From NCBI RefSeq assembly GCF_003149045.1, contig NZ_QGDU01000013.1, forward strand, positions 29,394-93,393: a stretch of 64,000 nt of DNA, in the 5' to 3' direction. The translations under genes and the position numbers were made by a program. The notes beneath the pieces were generated by a model. It searched no databases. It saw only the letters and a list, made by a program, of their open reading frames with translations, and had not been told where the DNA came from. This DNA is from Fibrobacter sp. UWR4. Its GTDB lineage: Bacteria > Fibrobacterota > Fibrobacteria > Fibrobacterales > Fibrobacteraceae. This document shows, piece after piece, positions 16,646 to 25,972 of this stretch. Each line of letters opens with the position of its first letter. Position 1 is the stretch's first letter.

Positions 16646-17452
16646 TCAAGACCTAGCCGTTTTAACTTTCGCTTCCCGCCACAGTTCCTGGAGGCGTTCC
16701 GGAGTTTCCTCCTTCATCTCCTTGCCCTCGGCGCGGGCAAGTTCCTCCACGATGCGGAAGCGTTTCTCGAACTTGGAATTGGCCCGTTCCAGCGCAAGTG
16801 CGGCATTGAACCCGCAATGACGGGCCACGTTCACCAGGCTGAACAAAATATCGCCGAACTCATCTTCCATGCGGTCCACATTGGGATTTTCCGCAGAGGC
16901 CGCTTGCATTTCGGAACGGAATTCGCTAAATTCTTCTACGGCCTTATTGAACACAGGTTCCGCCTCGATCCAGTCAAAGCCCACCTTTGCTGCACGGCGT
17001 TGTATTTCCTGGGCACGGGCCAGCGTGGGCATGCTCCGGCTTACTTTATCCATAGCGGACTTCCCCGCCATATCCTGATTATTCTTTTCCGCAGCCTTGA
17101 TGCGTTCCCAGCGTCGGGTGACCTCGCTTGCGTCGTCCACCTTTGCATCGCCAAAAACATGAGGGTGACGACGGATCATCTTTTCGCAGATTCCCTGCAC
17201 CACATCGTCAATACTGAAATCGCCAGATTCCTTTGCGACCTGTGAGTGAAATACCACCTGGAAGAGAACGTCTCCCAGTTCTTCCGCCATGTGGACCTTG
17301 TCGTTGGCCTGAGCAGCATCGATGTATTCGTGGGATTCTTCGACCAGATACGGGAGCAGGGATTGATGAGTTTGCTTGCGGTCCCAGGGGCAGCCATTTT
17401 CCGAGCGGAGAGTGGCCATAATATTCACAAGATCTTGAAAGGAATACTTCAT
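16646..17452 (-). CDS. mazG: Nucleoside triphosphate pyrophosphohydrolase MazG
   Basis: Hydrolyses NTPs and dNTPs to monophosphates and PPi, thought to clear aberrant nucleotides. The 268-residue protein has two MazG-type domains. The first contains ENGCPWDRKQTHQSLLPYLV, the metal-binding EESHEYIDA and EELGDVLFQVVFHSQ, and RRHPHVFGDA. The second holds EFGDILFSLVNVARH. Start 17452 is chosen because homology begins there (KYSFQDLV); the codon lies directly next to the divergent dprA start, with no base between. No good Shine-Dalgarno is visible upstream. Confidence 0.95.
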   Translation of the reverse strand: MKYSFQDLVNIMATLRSENGCPWDRKQTHQSLLPYLVEESHEYIDAAQANDKVHMAEELGDVLFQVVFHSQVAKESGDFSIDDVVQGICEKMIRRHPHVFGDAKVDDASEVTRRWERIKAAEKNNQDMAGKSAMDKVSRSMPTLARAQEIQRRAAKVGFDWIEAEPVFNKAVEEFSEFRSEMQAASAENPNVDRMEDEFGDILFSLVNVARHCGFNAALALERANSKFEKRFRIVEELARAEGKEMKEETPERLQELWREAKVKTARS

Positions 17453-18433
17453 ATGCACAAAGATAATTTTTTTGACTTTGATGACGCAAAAATCACAACG
17501 CACGAAATAAAAAGAAATGAAGGCAAGGACATTCTTGAAATCCGGGAAGACAAGTTTCCCTTGATGCTTCGTGAATCCAGGCTCAGGCCAAAGCAGCTGT
17601 ACTACAGGGGAACGCTTCCTCCAGCAGGCTACATCGGGGTCGGCATGGTAGGGACAAGACGCCCCAGCAGTTCCGCACGGGAACTATGCCGCAGGCTAGT
17701 CCGTTCCCTGCAGGGCACGAAAGCGGTTGTAGTCTCGGGGCTCGCCCAGGGCATCGACAGCTACTGTCACGAGGCAGCCCTGGATGCAGGAATCCCTACG
17801 GTAGCAGTCATCGCCCAAGGTCTGGAGGCACCCCTAAGTGGAGACCGGAAGGTACTGGCCCAGCGGATCATTGACGCAGGCGGTACCATTGTCACGGAGT
17901 ATCCAGGAGACGCCCCCAGCTATCGTGGGACATTCCCCGCCAGGAACCGCATCATCAGCGGTATGAGTCGGGCCATAGTTCTCGTCCAGAGCAAGACCAA
18001 GGGCGGCGCCCTGATTACCGCAGACTATTGCCTCCAGGAGGGAAAGTTGCTGCTGGCAGTTCCCGGGGACTTCGACAGTGAAGTTTCCAGCGGTCCGAAC
18101 CTTTACCTGGACCAGGGGAAGGCAAGGTCCGTTTTTAGGCCCGAAAGCCTGCCTCTGGTGGCAGGAATTTCCAAAGACCTGTCCTTGGACGGCAAAAGTC
18201 CTGCAGGGGCTACAATAAGCCTTTCTGGCCTTACACAGGTCGGGTGCCAGCTCTCCCAGGACGCCACCGAACTTTTCAAACGGTTCAAAGGTTTTAGAAA
18301 GACTTTTTCAGAAATTCAAGACGAATGTAACTTTAAGACTGGCAACATTTTAGCTATATTAACGGAACTCGAGATTGCCGGTCTGGTAGAAACTCGGGAC
18401 AACTTCCAGTTTTATTTTAGCGGGAGCAACTAG
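17453..18433 (+). CDS. dprA: DNA processing protein DprA (Smf family)
   Basis: Loads RecA onto incoming single-stranded DNA in natural transformation. The 326-residue protein has the Rossmann-like core from about residue 65: GVGMVGTRRPSSSARELCRR, VVVSGLAQGIDSYCHEAALD, the FPARNRIISGMSRA signature and GALITADYCLQEGK. The C-terminal winged-helix (DML1-like) domain spans the last 65 residues (FRKTFSEIQDECNFKTGNIL). The N-terminal SAM-like region is short. aaagga lies 10 bp before the ATG. The adjacent ftsB-like gene begins 1 bp after its stop. Confidence 0.92.
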   Translation: MHKDNFFDFDDAKITTHEIKRNEGKDILEIREDKFPLMLRESRLRPKQLYYRGTLPPAGYIGVGMVGTRRPSSSARELCRRLVRSLQGTKAVVVSGLAQGIDSYCHEAALDAGIPTVAVIAQGLEAPLSGDRKVLAQRIIDAGGTIVTEYPGDAPSYRGTFPARNRIISGMSRAIVLVQSKTKGGALITADYCLQEGKLLLAVPGDFDSEVSSGPNLYLDQGKARSVFRPESLPLVAGISKDLSLDGKSPAGATISLSGLTQVGCQLSQDATELFKRFKGFRKTFSEIQDECNFKTGNILAILTELEIAGLVETRDNFQFYFSGSN

Positions 18434-18434
18434 A

Positions 18435-18716
18435 TTGAGCAAGCGTCTCTTCATTTCTCTTCTGGTACTGACGTTGGCTACCATTGTGGTAGTTTTCTCT
18501 CTGGTATTCGGAAAGAATAGCATTAGACAGCAGCGCAGGCTCACCCGCGAAATCACAAGCTACCAGACCACCATCGACTCGCTCCAAAAGATCATCGACG
18601 AAAGGAACGTTACTATCCAAAGACTTAGAAGCGATTCCCTGTATATCGAGGAACAATTGCGAGTCAAGTACGGAATGAGCCGCCAGGGCGAACGAGTCTT
18701 TCAATTCATCAAGTAA
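18435..18716 (+). CDS. FtsB/DivIC-like septum formation initiator
   Basis: A small bitopic division protein that would bridge FtsL and FtsQ. The 93 residues hold one transmembrane helix (about 4-25), a coiled coil (about 30-75) and the family C-terminal motif YIEEQLRVKYGMSRQGERVF. The start is TTG at 18435; no other start in this frame would retain the membrane helix. It follows dprA by one base and would be translated by coupling. Naming between FtsB and DivIC is not possible from sequence alone. Confidence 0.88.
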   Translation: MSKRLFISLLVLTLATIVVVFSLVFGKNSIRQQRRLTREITSYQTTIDSLQKIIDERNVTIQRLRSDSLYIEEQLRVKYGMSRQGERVFQFIK

Positions 18717-18932
18717 TCCCCACTGCCCACCACCGCAGCGTCCGTTGCGCGGCATTTCTTTAGTTCCTCCCTCCGCTCGGCCTTTGGCCTCACCCGCTTC
18801 GCGGAGTCGGTCAGCCCTAAAAAACGCTCGCTCCACTCCCGCTGCTCCCCTTTTTTCCCACATGTCAGGAAAAATCAGGGGCACGTCGATGCCGTTTCCA
18901 AAGAACGTCGGGACGTATCTTGAAATATCTTG
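18717..18932. other. GC-rich non-coding spacer
   Basis: No gene is visible. Contains small palindromes (gcctttggc, ccgcttcgcgg) of the kind seen in the tandem units to the right, in opposite orientation, and an inverted pair aaagaacgtc (18899-18908) with gacgttcttt (18932-18941) at the left edge of the tandem array. Confidence 0.5.
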
Positions 18933-19368
18933 ACGTTCTTTCGGGAAACACAAAAAGGGCTGCGGTAGCGGAGGAACTGGGTATTAGCAAGGAGTGAGTC
19001 CGCCGAAGGCGGGTGTAGCGAAGCGGAGCCTCACGACGGCTAATGACCCAGGCCGTAGCGATAGCAGGCTAGCAACCACCACACGTTCTTTCGGGAACAA
19101 AACAAGCGCCTGCGATAGCGGAGGAACTGGGTATTAGCAAGGAGTGAGTCCGCCGAAGGCGGGTGTAGCGAAGCGGAGCCTCACAACGGCTAATGACCCA
19201 GGCCGTAGCGACAGCAGGCTAGCAACCACCACACGTTCTTTCGGGAACAAAACAAGCGCCTGCGATAGCGGAGGAACTGGGTATTAGCAAGGAGTGAGTC
19301 CGCCGAAGGCGGGTGTAGCGAAGCGGAGCCTCACAACGGCTAATGACCCAGGCCGTAGCGATAGCAGG
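18933..19368. repeat. Three tandem 150-bp palindromic units
   Basis: Units start with acgttctttcggga at 18933, 19083 and 19233; the last one ends early at gcaggc near 19368. Units 2 and 3 are almost identical; unit 1 differs at several bases near its left end. Each folds on itself: gcctgc with gcaggc, ctgggtattagc with gctaatgacccag, gtgag with ctcac, and an inner ccgccgaaggcgg hairpin. The array fills the gap between the convergent ftsB-like and RND genes. Confidence 0.9.
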
Positions 19369-19376
19369 CACCCACA

Positions 19377-22300
19377 CTAAGCCATCTTGCTGGCGTCCGT
19401 ATGTCCGGTCTTCTCCACCTTCCCTGCGAAATAGCTATAAGCCGCCGGCACAATGAAGAGCGTCATGAAGGTAGCGAACGTGAGGCCACCGGCGATGGCG
19501 ATGCCCATAGCCATACGGCTAGGCGTGCCCGTGAGGATCAAGGGCACTGCGCCCAATACCGTAGAAAGGCTAGTCATGAGGATTGGGCGGAAGCGGCGTT
19601 CCGCCGCCTGCCTAGCCGCTTCCAGCTTAGAACATCCGGTAGCAGCCGCAATCTGGTTTGCAAATTCCACAATCAAAATGCCGTTTTTCGTCACCAAGGC
19701 AATCAAAAGAATCAAGGCGATTTCACTGAAGATATTCAAGGTCTGTCCCGTCAGGAACAGGCAAGCCAGCGCACCAGCCAAAGCCAGCGGCACCGTAAAG
19801 AAAATCACCAGAGGAGCGCGGAAGCTTTCAAACTGTCCCGCAAGAACCAGGAAGATCAAAGCCAGCGCCAGCAGGAACACAATGTACAAGCCGGAAGAAC
19901 TTTCCTCGAATTCCTTGGACGCACCACTCAAAGTAGTGCTCACGTTGGGATATTCCTTCAGGAGGCCTTTGGCAATTCGACGCATTTCTTCCACGCCGTC
20001 GCCGATGGTCTTTCCCGGGACAAGACCCGCCTGAATTGTCGCAGCGCTAAAGCGGTTATAGCGCGGGAGCGACGGCGACGCAGAACGTTCCGTATAAGTG
20101 ATAAAGTTGTCAACACTCACTGCTTCACCCTTGTTATTCTTCACCGTCAGCAAGGACAAGTTTTGCGGCGTGGCACGGTACTGATAACCTACGGCCCCCA
20201 CCACATCATATTGGCGGCCGTCCTTGTAGTATTCACCATAACTCATGTCACTAATACTTAACTGCACAGCCTGAGCAATATCATTTACAGACACCCCTTC
20301 TTCATTAGCCTTGTCGCGCAAGATCTCGATATGAAGTTCCGGCTTGGTAAACTTCAGATTGGTATTCACCACGCTAAACACCGGACTCTTGCTAGCCTCT
20401 TCCATGAACTTGGGCACCAAGGTTCGCAGCACTTCAATAGAACCAGCCTGCAGCACAAACTGTACCGGCAAACCACCACGCTGAGTACTGATGCTCTGAG
20501 GTTCAAACACCATCACGCGAAGGTCAGGATATTCGTTACCCAGAATCTGGATGGCGTGAGCAATTTCACTCTGGGGCCGACGAGCCGTCTTGTCGTCATT
20601 CAAGGACAGACGAATTCTGGAGTTACCCGCATTCCAGGCGCCAGCCTGCATTTCCTTGTATTCACCACTATCCAAAATGTTCATGACCTCGTCCACAAAA
20701 GCATCGGCCATACGCTTGGTGCGGGTAAGGGTCACGCCTTCAGGCATGTTCACGTTCACCATCACGGAGCCGGAATCTTCCGTAGGAGCCATTTCGCTAC
20801 TCATATTGTTGAAGCAGAAATAAGCAGCCACCAGAAGCCCTGCCACCACCGGGAACAATAGCCAGCGTAACTTCAGGAAGCCACCCAGAAGCACAGAATA
20901 AATGCGGTTCAAGCCATTAAAGAAAGGTTCCGTAAAGTTATAGAAGCGCCCTTTCTTCTGCCTGCGCAGGAACTTGGAGCAAAGCATGGGAGAAAGAGTC
21001 AAAGCGCACAAAGTGGAAAGGAACACCGTTCCAATCATCACCGCCACGAACTCACGGAACAAGAGGCCCGTGGTACCGCCCAAGGCAAGCACCGGCACAA
21101 ACACGGACATCAATACCACAGAGGTGGCAATCACGGCAAAGAAGATTTCGTTGGTACCCGCCACAGCAGCCTGCTTCGGGGTCATGCCCTTTTCAATCTT
21201 GTCGTAAATGTTTTCCACAATCACAATGGCATCATCCACCACAAGGCCGATGGCAAGCACCATTGCAAGCAAAGTCAAAACGTTAATACTGAATCCGCAA
21301 AGGTACAGGACAAAGAAGCTACCGATCACAGCCACCGGCACCACCACCATGGGGATAATGGTTGTACGGCCCTGACGGAGGAAGGCGAAGATAATGGCAG
21401 TCACCAGGAGGAATGCAACAAAGATGGTCTCCACCACTTCCTTGATGGATGCGCGAATGTTGATGGAAGTGTCGCGGCCGTAGAGCATATCCACGCCTTC
21501 GGGAAGTTCGCGACGGATGTCTTCCACACGCTTGTAGAATTCGTCGGCAATATTCACATGGTTACTGCCGGGCTGAGCCACCAAGGCGCAAGTAATAGTG
21601 TTCTTACCGTTACGACGGAAACCCTTACGAGTATCCATGGGTTCGTAATGGATGGTAGCCACATCGGCCACATGAATCACGGTGCCGTCAGCCGCAGTCT
21701 TCACAGCGATTCTGCCGAAGGCTTCAGGGTCCGGAATTCGGCCCAAGGTACGGATAGAAAGAGTTGTTTCAGAACCTTCGATGGAACCGGAAGGAAGTTC
21801 CAGGTTGCCACGCTTCAGGGCGGCGCTCATTTCGCTTCCGGTAACGCCCATGGCCTGCATTCGGATGGGATCGATCCACAAGCGGACCACCGGCTGCTTT
21901 TCGCCCCAGATCATCACTTCGGAAACACCGTTGATGGTCTGCAAGCGTTCCTTCACATGGTTGCGGGCAAGTTCAGAAACTTCCATGGGGTCCAGCTTAT
22001 CGCTGACCAGGCTGATCATCAAAATGGGGTCGGAGTCGGAGTCGCTCTTGTTGACGGTAGGTTCGTCCACATCGTCGGGCAAGCGGCGGCGCACGCGGCT
22101 TACGCGGTCTCGGATATCGTTGGCGGCCGCTTCCAGGTCCATGCCCGTTTCGAATTCCGCACTGATGTAGGAGAAGCCATCGGAACTGGTAGAAGTCAAG
22201 GCCTTGATGCCCGGAGCACTATTGATGGAAGATTCAAGAACTTCGGTAACTTCCGCTTCCACCACCGCAGCGTTTGCGCCGGGATAAGAAGTTCGTACCT

Positions 22301-22436
22301 GAATCAAGGGATAGTCAACATTGGGAAATTCGCGGATACCCAGGTTGCTCATGCCGAAGGCGCCCAGCAACAGGATGACCAAAGCCATCACAGTCATGAG
22401 GACCGGGCGACGAACTGAAAGGTTAGCTACACTCAT
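19377..22436 (-). CDS. RND-family efflux pump inner-membrane transporter (AcrB/MdtB type)
   Basis: Proton-driven trimeric exporter of 1019 residues, with the typical 12-helix layout. TM1 is preceded by NLSVRRPVLMTVMALVIL. The proton relay pair is in TM4: AIGLVVDDAIVIVENIYD contains the two adjacent Asp. Two large periplasmic loops and the repeated C-terminal half (TKNGILIVEFANQ, RFRPILMTSLSTVLGAVPLI) are present. Partner adaptor lies 51 bp upstream on the same strand; no TolC-type outer-membrane gene is in the window. Substrates cannot be predicted, but hydrophobic-compound (HAE1-like) transport is most likely. Confidence 0.95.
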   Translation of the reverse strand: MSVANLSVRRPVLMTVMALVILLLGAFGMSNLGIREFPNVDYPLIQVRTSYPGANAAVVEAEVTEVLESSINSAPGIKALTSTSSDGFSYISAEFETGMDLEAAANDIRDRVSRVRRRLPDDVDEPTVNKSDSDSDPILMISLVSDKLDPMEVSELARNHVKERLQTINGVSEVMIWGEKQPVVRLWIDPIRMQAMGVTGSEMSAALKRGNLELPSGSIEGSETTLSIRTLGRIPDPEAFGRIAVKTAADGTVIHVADVATIHYEPMDTRKGFRRNGKNTITCALVAQPGSNHVNIADEFYKRVEDIRRELPEGVDMLYGRDTSINIRASIKEVVETIFVAFLLVTAIIFAFLRQGRTTIIPMVVVPVAVIGSFFVLYLCGFSINVLTLLAMVLAIGLVVDDAIVIVENIYDKIEKGMTPKQAAVAGTNEIFFAVIATSVVLMSVFVPVLALGGTTGLLFREFVAVMIGTVFLSTLCALTLSPMLCSKFLRRQKKGRFYNFTEPFFNGLNRIYSVLLGGFLKLRWLLFPVVAGLLVAAYFCFNNMSSEMAPTEDSGSVMVNVNMPEGVTLTRTKRMADAFVDEVMNILDSGEYKEMQAGAWNAGNSRIRLSLNDDKTARRPQSEIAHAIQILGNEYPDLRVMVFEPQSISTQRGGLPVQFVLQAGSIEVLRTLVPKFMEEASKSPVFSVVNTNLKFTKPELHIEILRDKANEEGVSVNDIAQAVQLSISDMSYGEYYKDGRQYDVVGAVGYQYRATPQNLSLLTVKNNKGEAVSVDNFITYTERSASPSLPRYNRFSAATIQAGLVPGKTIGDGVEEMRRIAKGLLKEYPNVSTTLSGASKEFEESSSGLYIVFLLALALIFLVLAGQFESFRAPLVIFFTVPLALAGALACLFLTGQTLNIFSEIALILLIALVTKNGILIVEFANQIAAATGCSKLEAARQAAERRFRPILMTSLSTVLGAVPLILTGTPSRMAMGIAIAGGLTFATFMTLFIVPAAYSYFAGKVEKTGHTDASKMA

Positions 22437-22440
22437 CTTA

Positions 22441-22490
22441 ATTAGTAGGAAGTAGGAAGTTATTAGTAGGAAGCGGTCTACTTTTGTTTA
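22441..22490. repeat. Tandem 7-bp repeat element, copy 2 (degenerate)
   Basis: attagtaggaagtaggaag, a short break, tagtaggaag and then ggtctacttttgtttagtct lie between the adaptor and transporter genes. The adaptor's last codons (gaa gta gac) are themselves part of the inverted arm, so the repeat reaches into the gene end. Confidence 0.6.
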
Positions 22491-23600
22491 GTCTACTTCG
22501 TAATCGGTATTGTTGCGGATTTCACGAATGCGGATAGAACTGCCCTGACGGATGCTGATCAAGCCTGAGGTAATCACCGTATCACCTTCATTCAAGCCGG
22601 AAACCACATCCACAGAAATCGGAGTGCGGAGTCCCGTTACCACACGGGTCATCTGGGCCTTGCCTTCCTTGGCAACAAACACATAGGCGCCATCCTTATC
22701 CAAAGTCAAAGCTTCTGCAGGAACGGGAATAGACTTCGCATGGCCCGTAGAAAGTTCCACACTCACCTTGGCGTAGCTACCAGCGATCAAATCACCATTC
22801 GCATTATCCACCACAACCATAATCTGGCGGGTACGGCTGCTTTCAGAAATAGTGGCATCCAGAGCCTTCACCTTTCCGGCCTTATCAATACCACGTTCCT
22901 CATCACGAAGATTGATCATGTCGCCCACTTTCAAATTGGATGCATAACGCTGCGGCAAGGCAAACTTGGCCTTTAACTGCTTGACTTCGCTAAGTGTCGC
23001 AATAGAGGTGCCGGTGGTCATCCAGGCGCCTGCAGACACATTCACAAATCCAAGCTTACCGCTAAACGGCGCACGAACTTCAGTCTTTGCAATTTGAGCC
23101 TTAATCAGCTCCACACTTGCATCAGCAGATTTCAGGGAAGCTTCAGCCGCTTCAAGGTCAATCTGGGTTGCGGCATTCTTTTCGACCAGGCCCTGGGTAC
23201 GTTCCATTTTCTGCCTAGCCAGCTGCTGGTTGGATTCAGCCTGTTTCAGCTGAGCTCTCAATTCCGAATCATCGATCTTTGCCAGGAGAGCGCCCTTCTG
23301 CACATTGGCCCCATCCTTAGCGTATAAGTTCACCAAGCGTCCGTTCGCGGCAGAGGTCAATTCCACACTGTTCATGGCTTCCAAGGTTGCCATGGTCTGG
23401 AAGTTCTTATTGGCTTCATGAGATTGGGCAATATAACCTTCGACAGCAAAAGTCTTGGCACCACGGCCACCAGGTCCGCCCTTGCCAGCACCAGGACCTC
23501 CAGGTCCCTTTCCTGTAGGCGCCCCCTTAGCATCATCGCCGCCACATGCGGACAGCGCCAGCACCAGAGCGACAACAATCAATTCAAAAAATCTTTTCAT
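22488..23600 (-). CDS. RND efflux periplasmic adaptor (membrane fusion lipoprotein)
   Basis: Links the RND pump to an outer-membrane channel. The 370-residue protein has a lipoprotein signal with lipobox LALSAC, then a Gly/Pro/Lys-rich linker (about residues 25-50). The barrel-sandwich/lipoyl half motif appears as ANGRLVNLYAKDGANVQKGA, with an alpha-hairpin coiled coil (about 100-165), a second lipoyl half (KTEVRAPFSGKLGFVNVSAG), then beta-barrel and membrane-proximal domains. Start 23600 is chosen because it starts the lipoprotein signal; an in-frame upstream ATG adds 17 residues. The C-terminus is encoded inside the repeat element. Confidence 0.93.
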   Translation of the reverse strand: MKRFFELIVVALVLALSACGGDDAKGAPTGKGPGGPGAGKGGPGGRGAKTFAVEGYIAQSHEANKNFQTMATLEAMNSVELTSAANGRLVNLYAKDGANVQKGALLAKIDDSELRAQLKQAESNQQLARQKMERTQGLVEKNAATQIDLEAAEASLKSADASVELIKAQIAKTEVRAPFSGKLGFVNVSAGAWMTTGTSIATLSEVKQLKAKFALPQRYASNLKVGDMINLRDEERGIDKAGKVKALDATISESSRTRQIMVVVDNANGDLIAGSYAKVSVELSTGHAKSIPVPAEALTLDKDGAYVFVAKEGKAQMTRVVTGLRTPISVDVVSGLNEGDTVITSGLISIRQGSSIRIREIRNNTDYEVD

Positions 23601-23704
23601 ATCCATCCAAGGATAAAAGCGTGAAACAATCCTCATCCAGTTTTTCGACATTTAGATGCCTCAAACAAGATAAGGGTTACAAGGTCATGTGCCCAAACAC
23701 TCCC

Positions 23705-24415
23705 TTAGAACTTCACATTTAAAATCAAGCCGCTTCCATCTTCGCTGAATTCCGGAACAAACTGCATTCTTTCCGAAAAAGCCTTCGACGACGTCTTACG
23801 GTAAATTCGAACAGCATCCAGCATGGAAATCACTCGATTCAAGACAAGAGCTCCAGCACTAGCCTGAAATACAATGCGACTCACTCGGTAGTGACGCAAA
23901 CGGCTCTTGTATTCTTCCATATGTTCAGTGGTCTCGGGATTATCGGAGCTACCCCAATCCCATTGAATGCTGGCATCCAATTCTTCGTCAACCTTCTTGC
24001 CAGCGCGGATCATGGCCTGGTTATAATCTTCATCCATATCCGGAGAGGAATTCTGACCAGCAACACCACTACGGCTACGATAGTCGCCCACCTTATTCAG
24101 CATGGATGTTTTCTTACTGCTAGTCGTAAGTCCTGCATGTCGAACAGCGTAGTCGTGAGCAGAAGTAATATAGCGTTCACCAATAAAATAGGAACCGATG
24201 GTGGAAACCCAAAGAGCCACATCAGCCCACACAAAAGGACGGACCAGGCCCTTTTCCTCCAAGTACAGTTCACCCATACCAGGAAGCAATGCAGATGCGC
24301 CTACCGCAAGAGCCAAGCTCTTGTCACGGTTCTTGCTTACCGTTTCATCAACGGAAATCACCACCTGGGAAAAGGCGGAGACTGCAGCAAGTAATAGGAC
24401 GCAAAGAAGCTTCAT
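23705..24415 (-). CDS. DUF5683-like envelope protein
   Basis: A 236-residue protein with a signal peptide (residues 1-16, ending SAFSQ). Near residue 40 the segment AVGASALLPGMGELYLEEKG resembles the DUF5683 pattern (SLILPGxGQxY). A second hydrophobic stretch follows (FVWADVALWVSTIGSYFIG), a polar middle, and a further pair (VFQASAGALVLNRVISMLDA). It ends GSGLILNVKF, an outer-membrane style terminus. The start overlaps the upstream gene's stop by one base, and that gene has the same domain, so the two are a coupled paralogous pair. Function unknown. Confidence 0.8.
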   Translation of the reverse strand: MKLLCVLLLAAVSAFSQVVISVDETVSKNRDKSLALAVGASALLPGMGELYLEEKGLVRPFVWADVALWVSTIGSYFIGERYITSAHDYAVRHAGLTTSSKKTSMLNKVGDYRSRSGVAGQNSSPDMDEDYNQAMIRAGKKVDEELDASIQWDWGSSDNPETTEHMEEYKSRLRHYRVSRIVFQASAGALVLNRVISMLDAVRIYRKTSSKAFSERMQFVPEFSEDGSGLILNVKF

Positions 24416-25938
24416 TAGAATCCCCAGCTAGCCTGAACGTTCACGCCAAAGCCGCCGAACAACTGGAGGCCACTATCGAAGTGCAGACGGTCATACCAGG
24501 ACAAATCTTCCTGATACAAGGTCTTATTGAAAGAACTTGCAGAAAGAGCAGCGTCTACAGCGGAAACAATATGGTTCAGGATCAAACCGCCAAAGAACCA
24601 AGCCTGCATGTCGGCATAATCATTTGCCTTGCTACGGATAGAACGGTACTTTTTCATGTTGTCAGATGCACCCAGCACTTCCGTTGCGGATTCAGGATTT
24701 TCCAGACCGAGATTCGTTGCCACAGCTTCGTCAGTCACATCGTCCCAACCCAGCACATAGGCCTTGTCGGCAATCTGCTGATAAACAGCGGATGCATCAT
24801 CAAATCCATCCACTTGTTCAATTTCTTCACCAAGGCTTACCGGAGTGGTTACGAAATCACTCTTGAACTGACCGTCATTGGTGTAAAGCTTATCCCTGTT
24901 ATAGCAACCGCGATCGGAGGCATTGTTATAGATACCGTCGCAGAAGGATTCTCGTGTACCAAGGTAACGTCTACGGAATTCAGTTTCGTAGTTTACGGCA
25001 TCCTGGTCGTAGAGGTCTCGCATCTTACGTTCATAGCGACCGATAGAATAATGCTTCTTGGCAAACTTTTTATAGTCCCGAACCTGGTCATTATACTTGT
25101 ATACGGAGTAATAGTACCAGCCACTCCAAAGGGCAGCTTCCAAAGCCAGGTAGACACCACCACGAACATAATTGAAGCTGGAACCGCCCACATACATCTG
25201 ACCGGAACCAGGAATGATGAGGGACATGAACATGGCCTTACGGGGGCTTCTGTACTTACCCCTCATCTCATCAATGCCGTTCACCTTGGAAACCTTCACC
25301 GGACCAAGAAGGTCACGACGGCTCATGGAACTGCTGGAAGGCGCATCAGACACAGAACTACTGGACATTGCTGCGGCGATAGAATCTGCCTTAGCCTTTT
25401 CGGCAGCGGCAACGGAATCGGCAATCATCTGGGCAACTGCGGCGGAGTCGCGAGCAATCGCTTCCAGATCATCACGAATACGGGCGGAATCTGCGTATGC
25501 CTGAATGGCACGAGCATAGGCTTCATTTGCATCAATGTTCTTGTTTTCTGCAGCAGCGGCGGCAGCGTCATCGGCAGCCTTAGCACTATCGGAGTTCATG
25601 GCGGCCTGGGTTGCCATTTCCATGTTCCTGCGCTTTTCTTCGGCAGCTTCCCTGGCTAGGCGTTCCGCTTCGGCATCGGCGGCGGCCTGTTCTGCAGCAG
25701 CCTTTTCAGCGGCTGCTTTCTCGGCAGCCATTCGATCTGCTTCAGCCTTTTCTTCGGCAGCTTTCTTCTCGGCGGCGGCCATTTCTTCGGCAGCCTTCAC
25801 AGAATCGGCTTTGGCCTGTTCAGCAGCAGTTTCCTCCGCTTCAAATTCAGCAAAAAGGTCTCTCGGCTGAGCAAAGGACGTAGAAACAAACATTCCGGCC
25901 ACCAGGGCCATTACACTAACGAATGTAAACTTGCGCAT
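24415..25938 (-). CDS. Ala/Glu-rich coiled-coil protein with DUF5683-like domain
   Basis: A 507-residue exported protein. After a signal peptide (1-23, ending TSFAQ), residues 30-190 form a very Ala-, Glu- and Lys-rich coiled coil with repeated AAAEKAA and DSAKAAD units, then a Ser-rich linker (SSSSVSDAPSSSSMS). The C-terminal half starts with SPRKAMFMSLIIPGSGQMYV (the DUF5683 signature), a second hydrophobic stretch (VYLALEAALWSGWYYYSVYK) and ends in ASWGF. The coiled coil could span the periplasm or bind peptidoglycan or TonB-like partners, but this is inference. It is the first gene of a two-gene unit with the shorter paralog downstream. Confidence 0.82.
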   Translation of the reverse strand: MRKFTFVSVMALVAGMFVSTSFAQPRDLFAEFEAEETAAEQAKADSVKAAEEMAAAEKKAAEEKAEADRMAAEKAAAEKAAAEQAAADAEAERLAREAAEEKRRNMEMATQAAMNSDSAKAADDAAAAAAENKNIDANEAYARAIQAYADSARIRDDLEAIARDSAAVAQMIADSVAAAEKAKADSIAAAMSSSSVSDAPSSSSMSRRDLLGPVKVSKVNGIDEMRGKYRSPRKAMFMSLIIPGSGQMYVGGSSFNYVRGGVYLALEAALWSGWYYYSVYKYNDQVRDYKKFAKKHYSIGRYERKMRDLYDQDAVNYETEFRRRYLGTRESFCDGIYNNASDRGCYNRDKLYTNDGQFKSDFVTTPVSLGEEIEQVDGFDDASAVYQQIADKAYVLGWDDVTDEAVATNLGLENPESATEVLGASDNMKKYRSIRSKANDYADMQAWFFGGLILNHIVSAVDAALSASSFNKTLYQEDLSWYDRLHFDSGLQLFGGFGVNVQASWGF

Positions 25939-25972
25939 ACCATAAAAATAGAAAATTTGATGTGACGACGCA

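Noticed and set aside
18933..19368. CRISPR array
   Set aside because: Repeat units are 150 bp, nearly identical along their whole length and lack spacers; no cas genes nearby.
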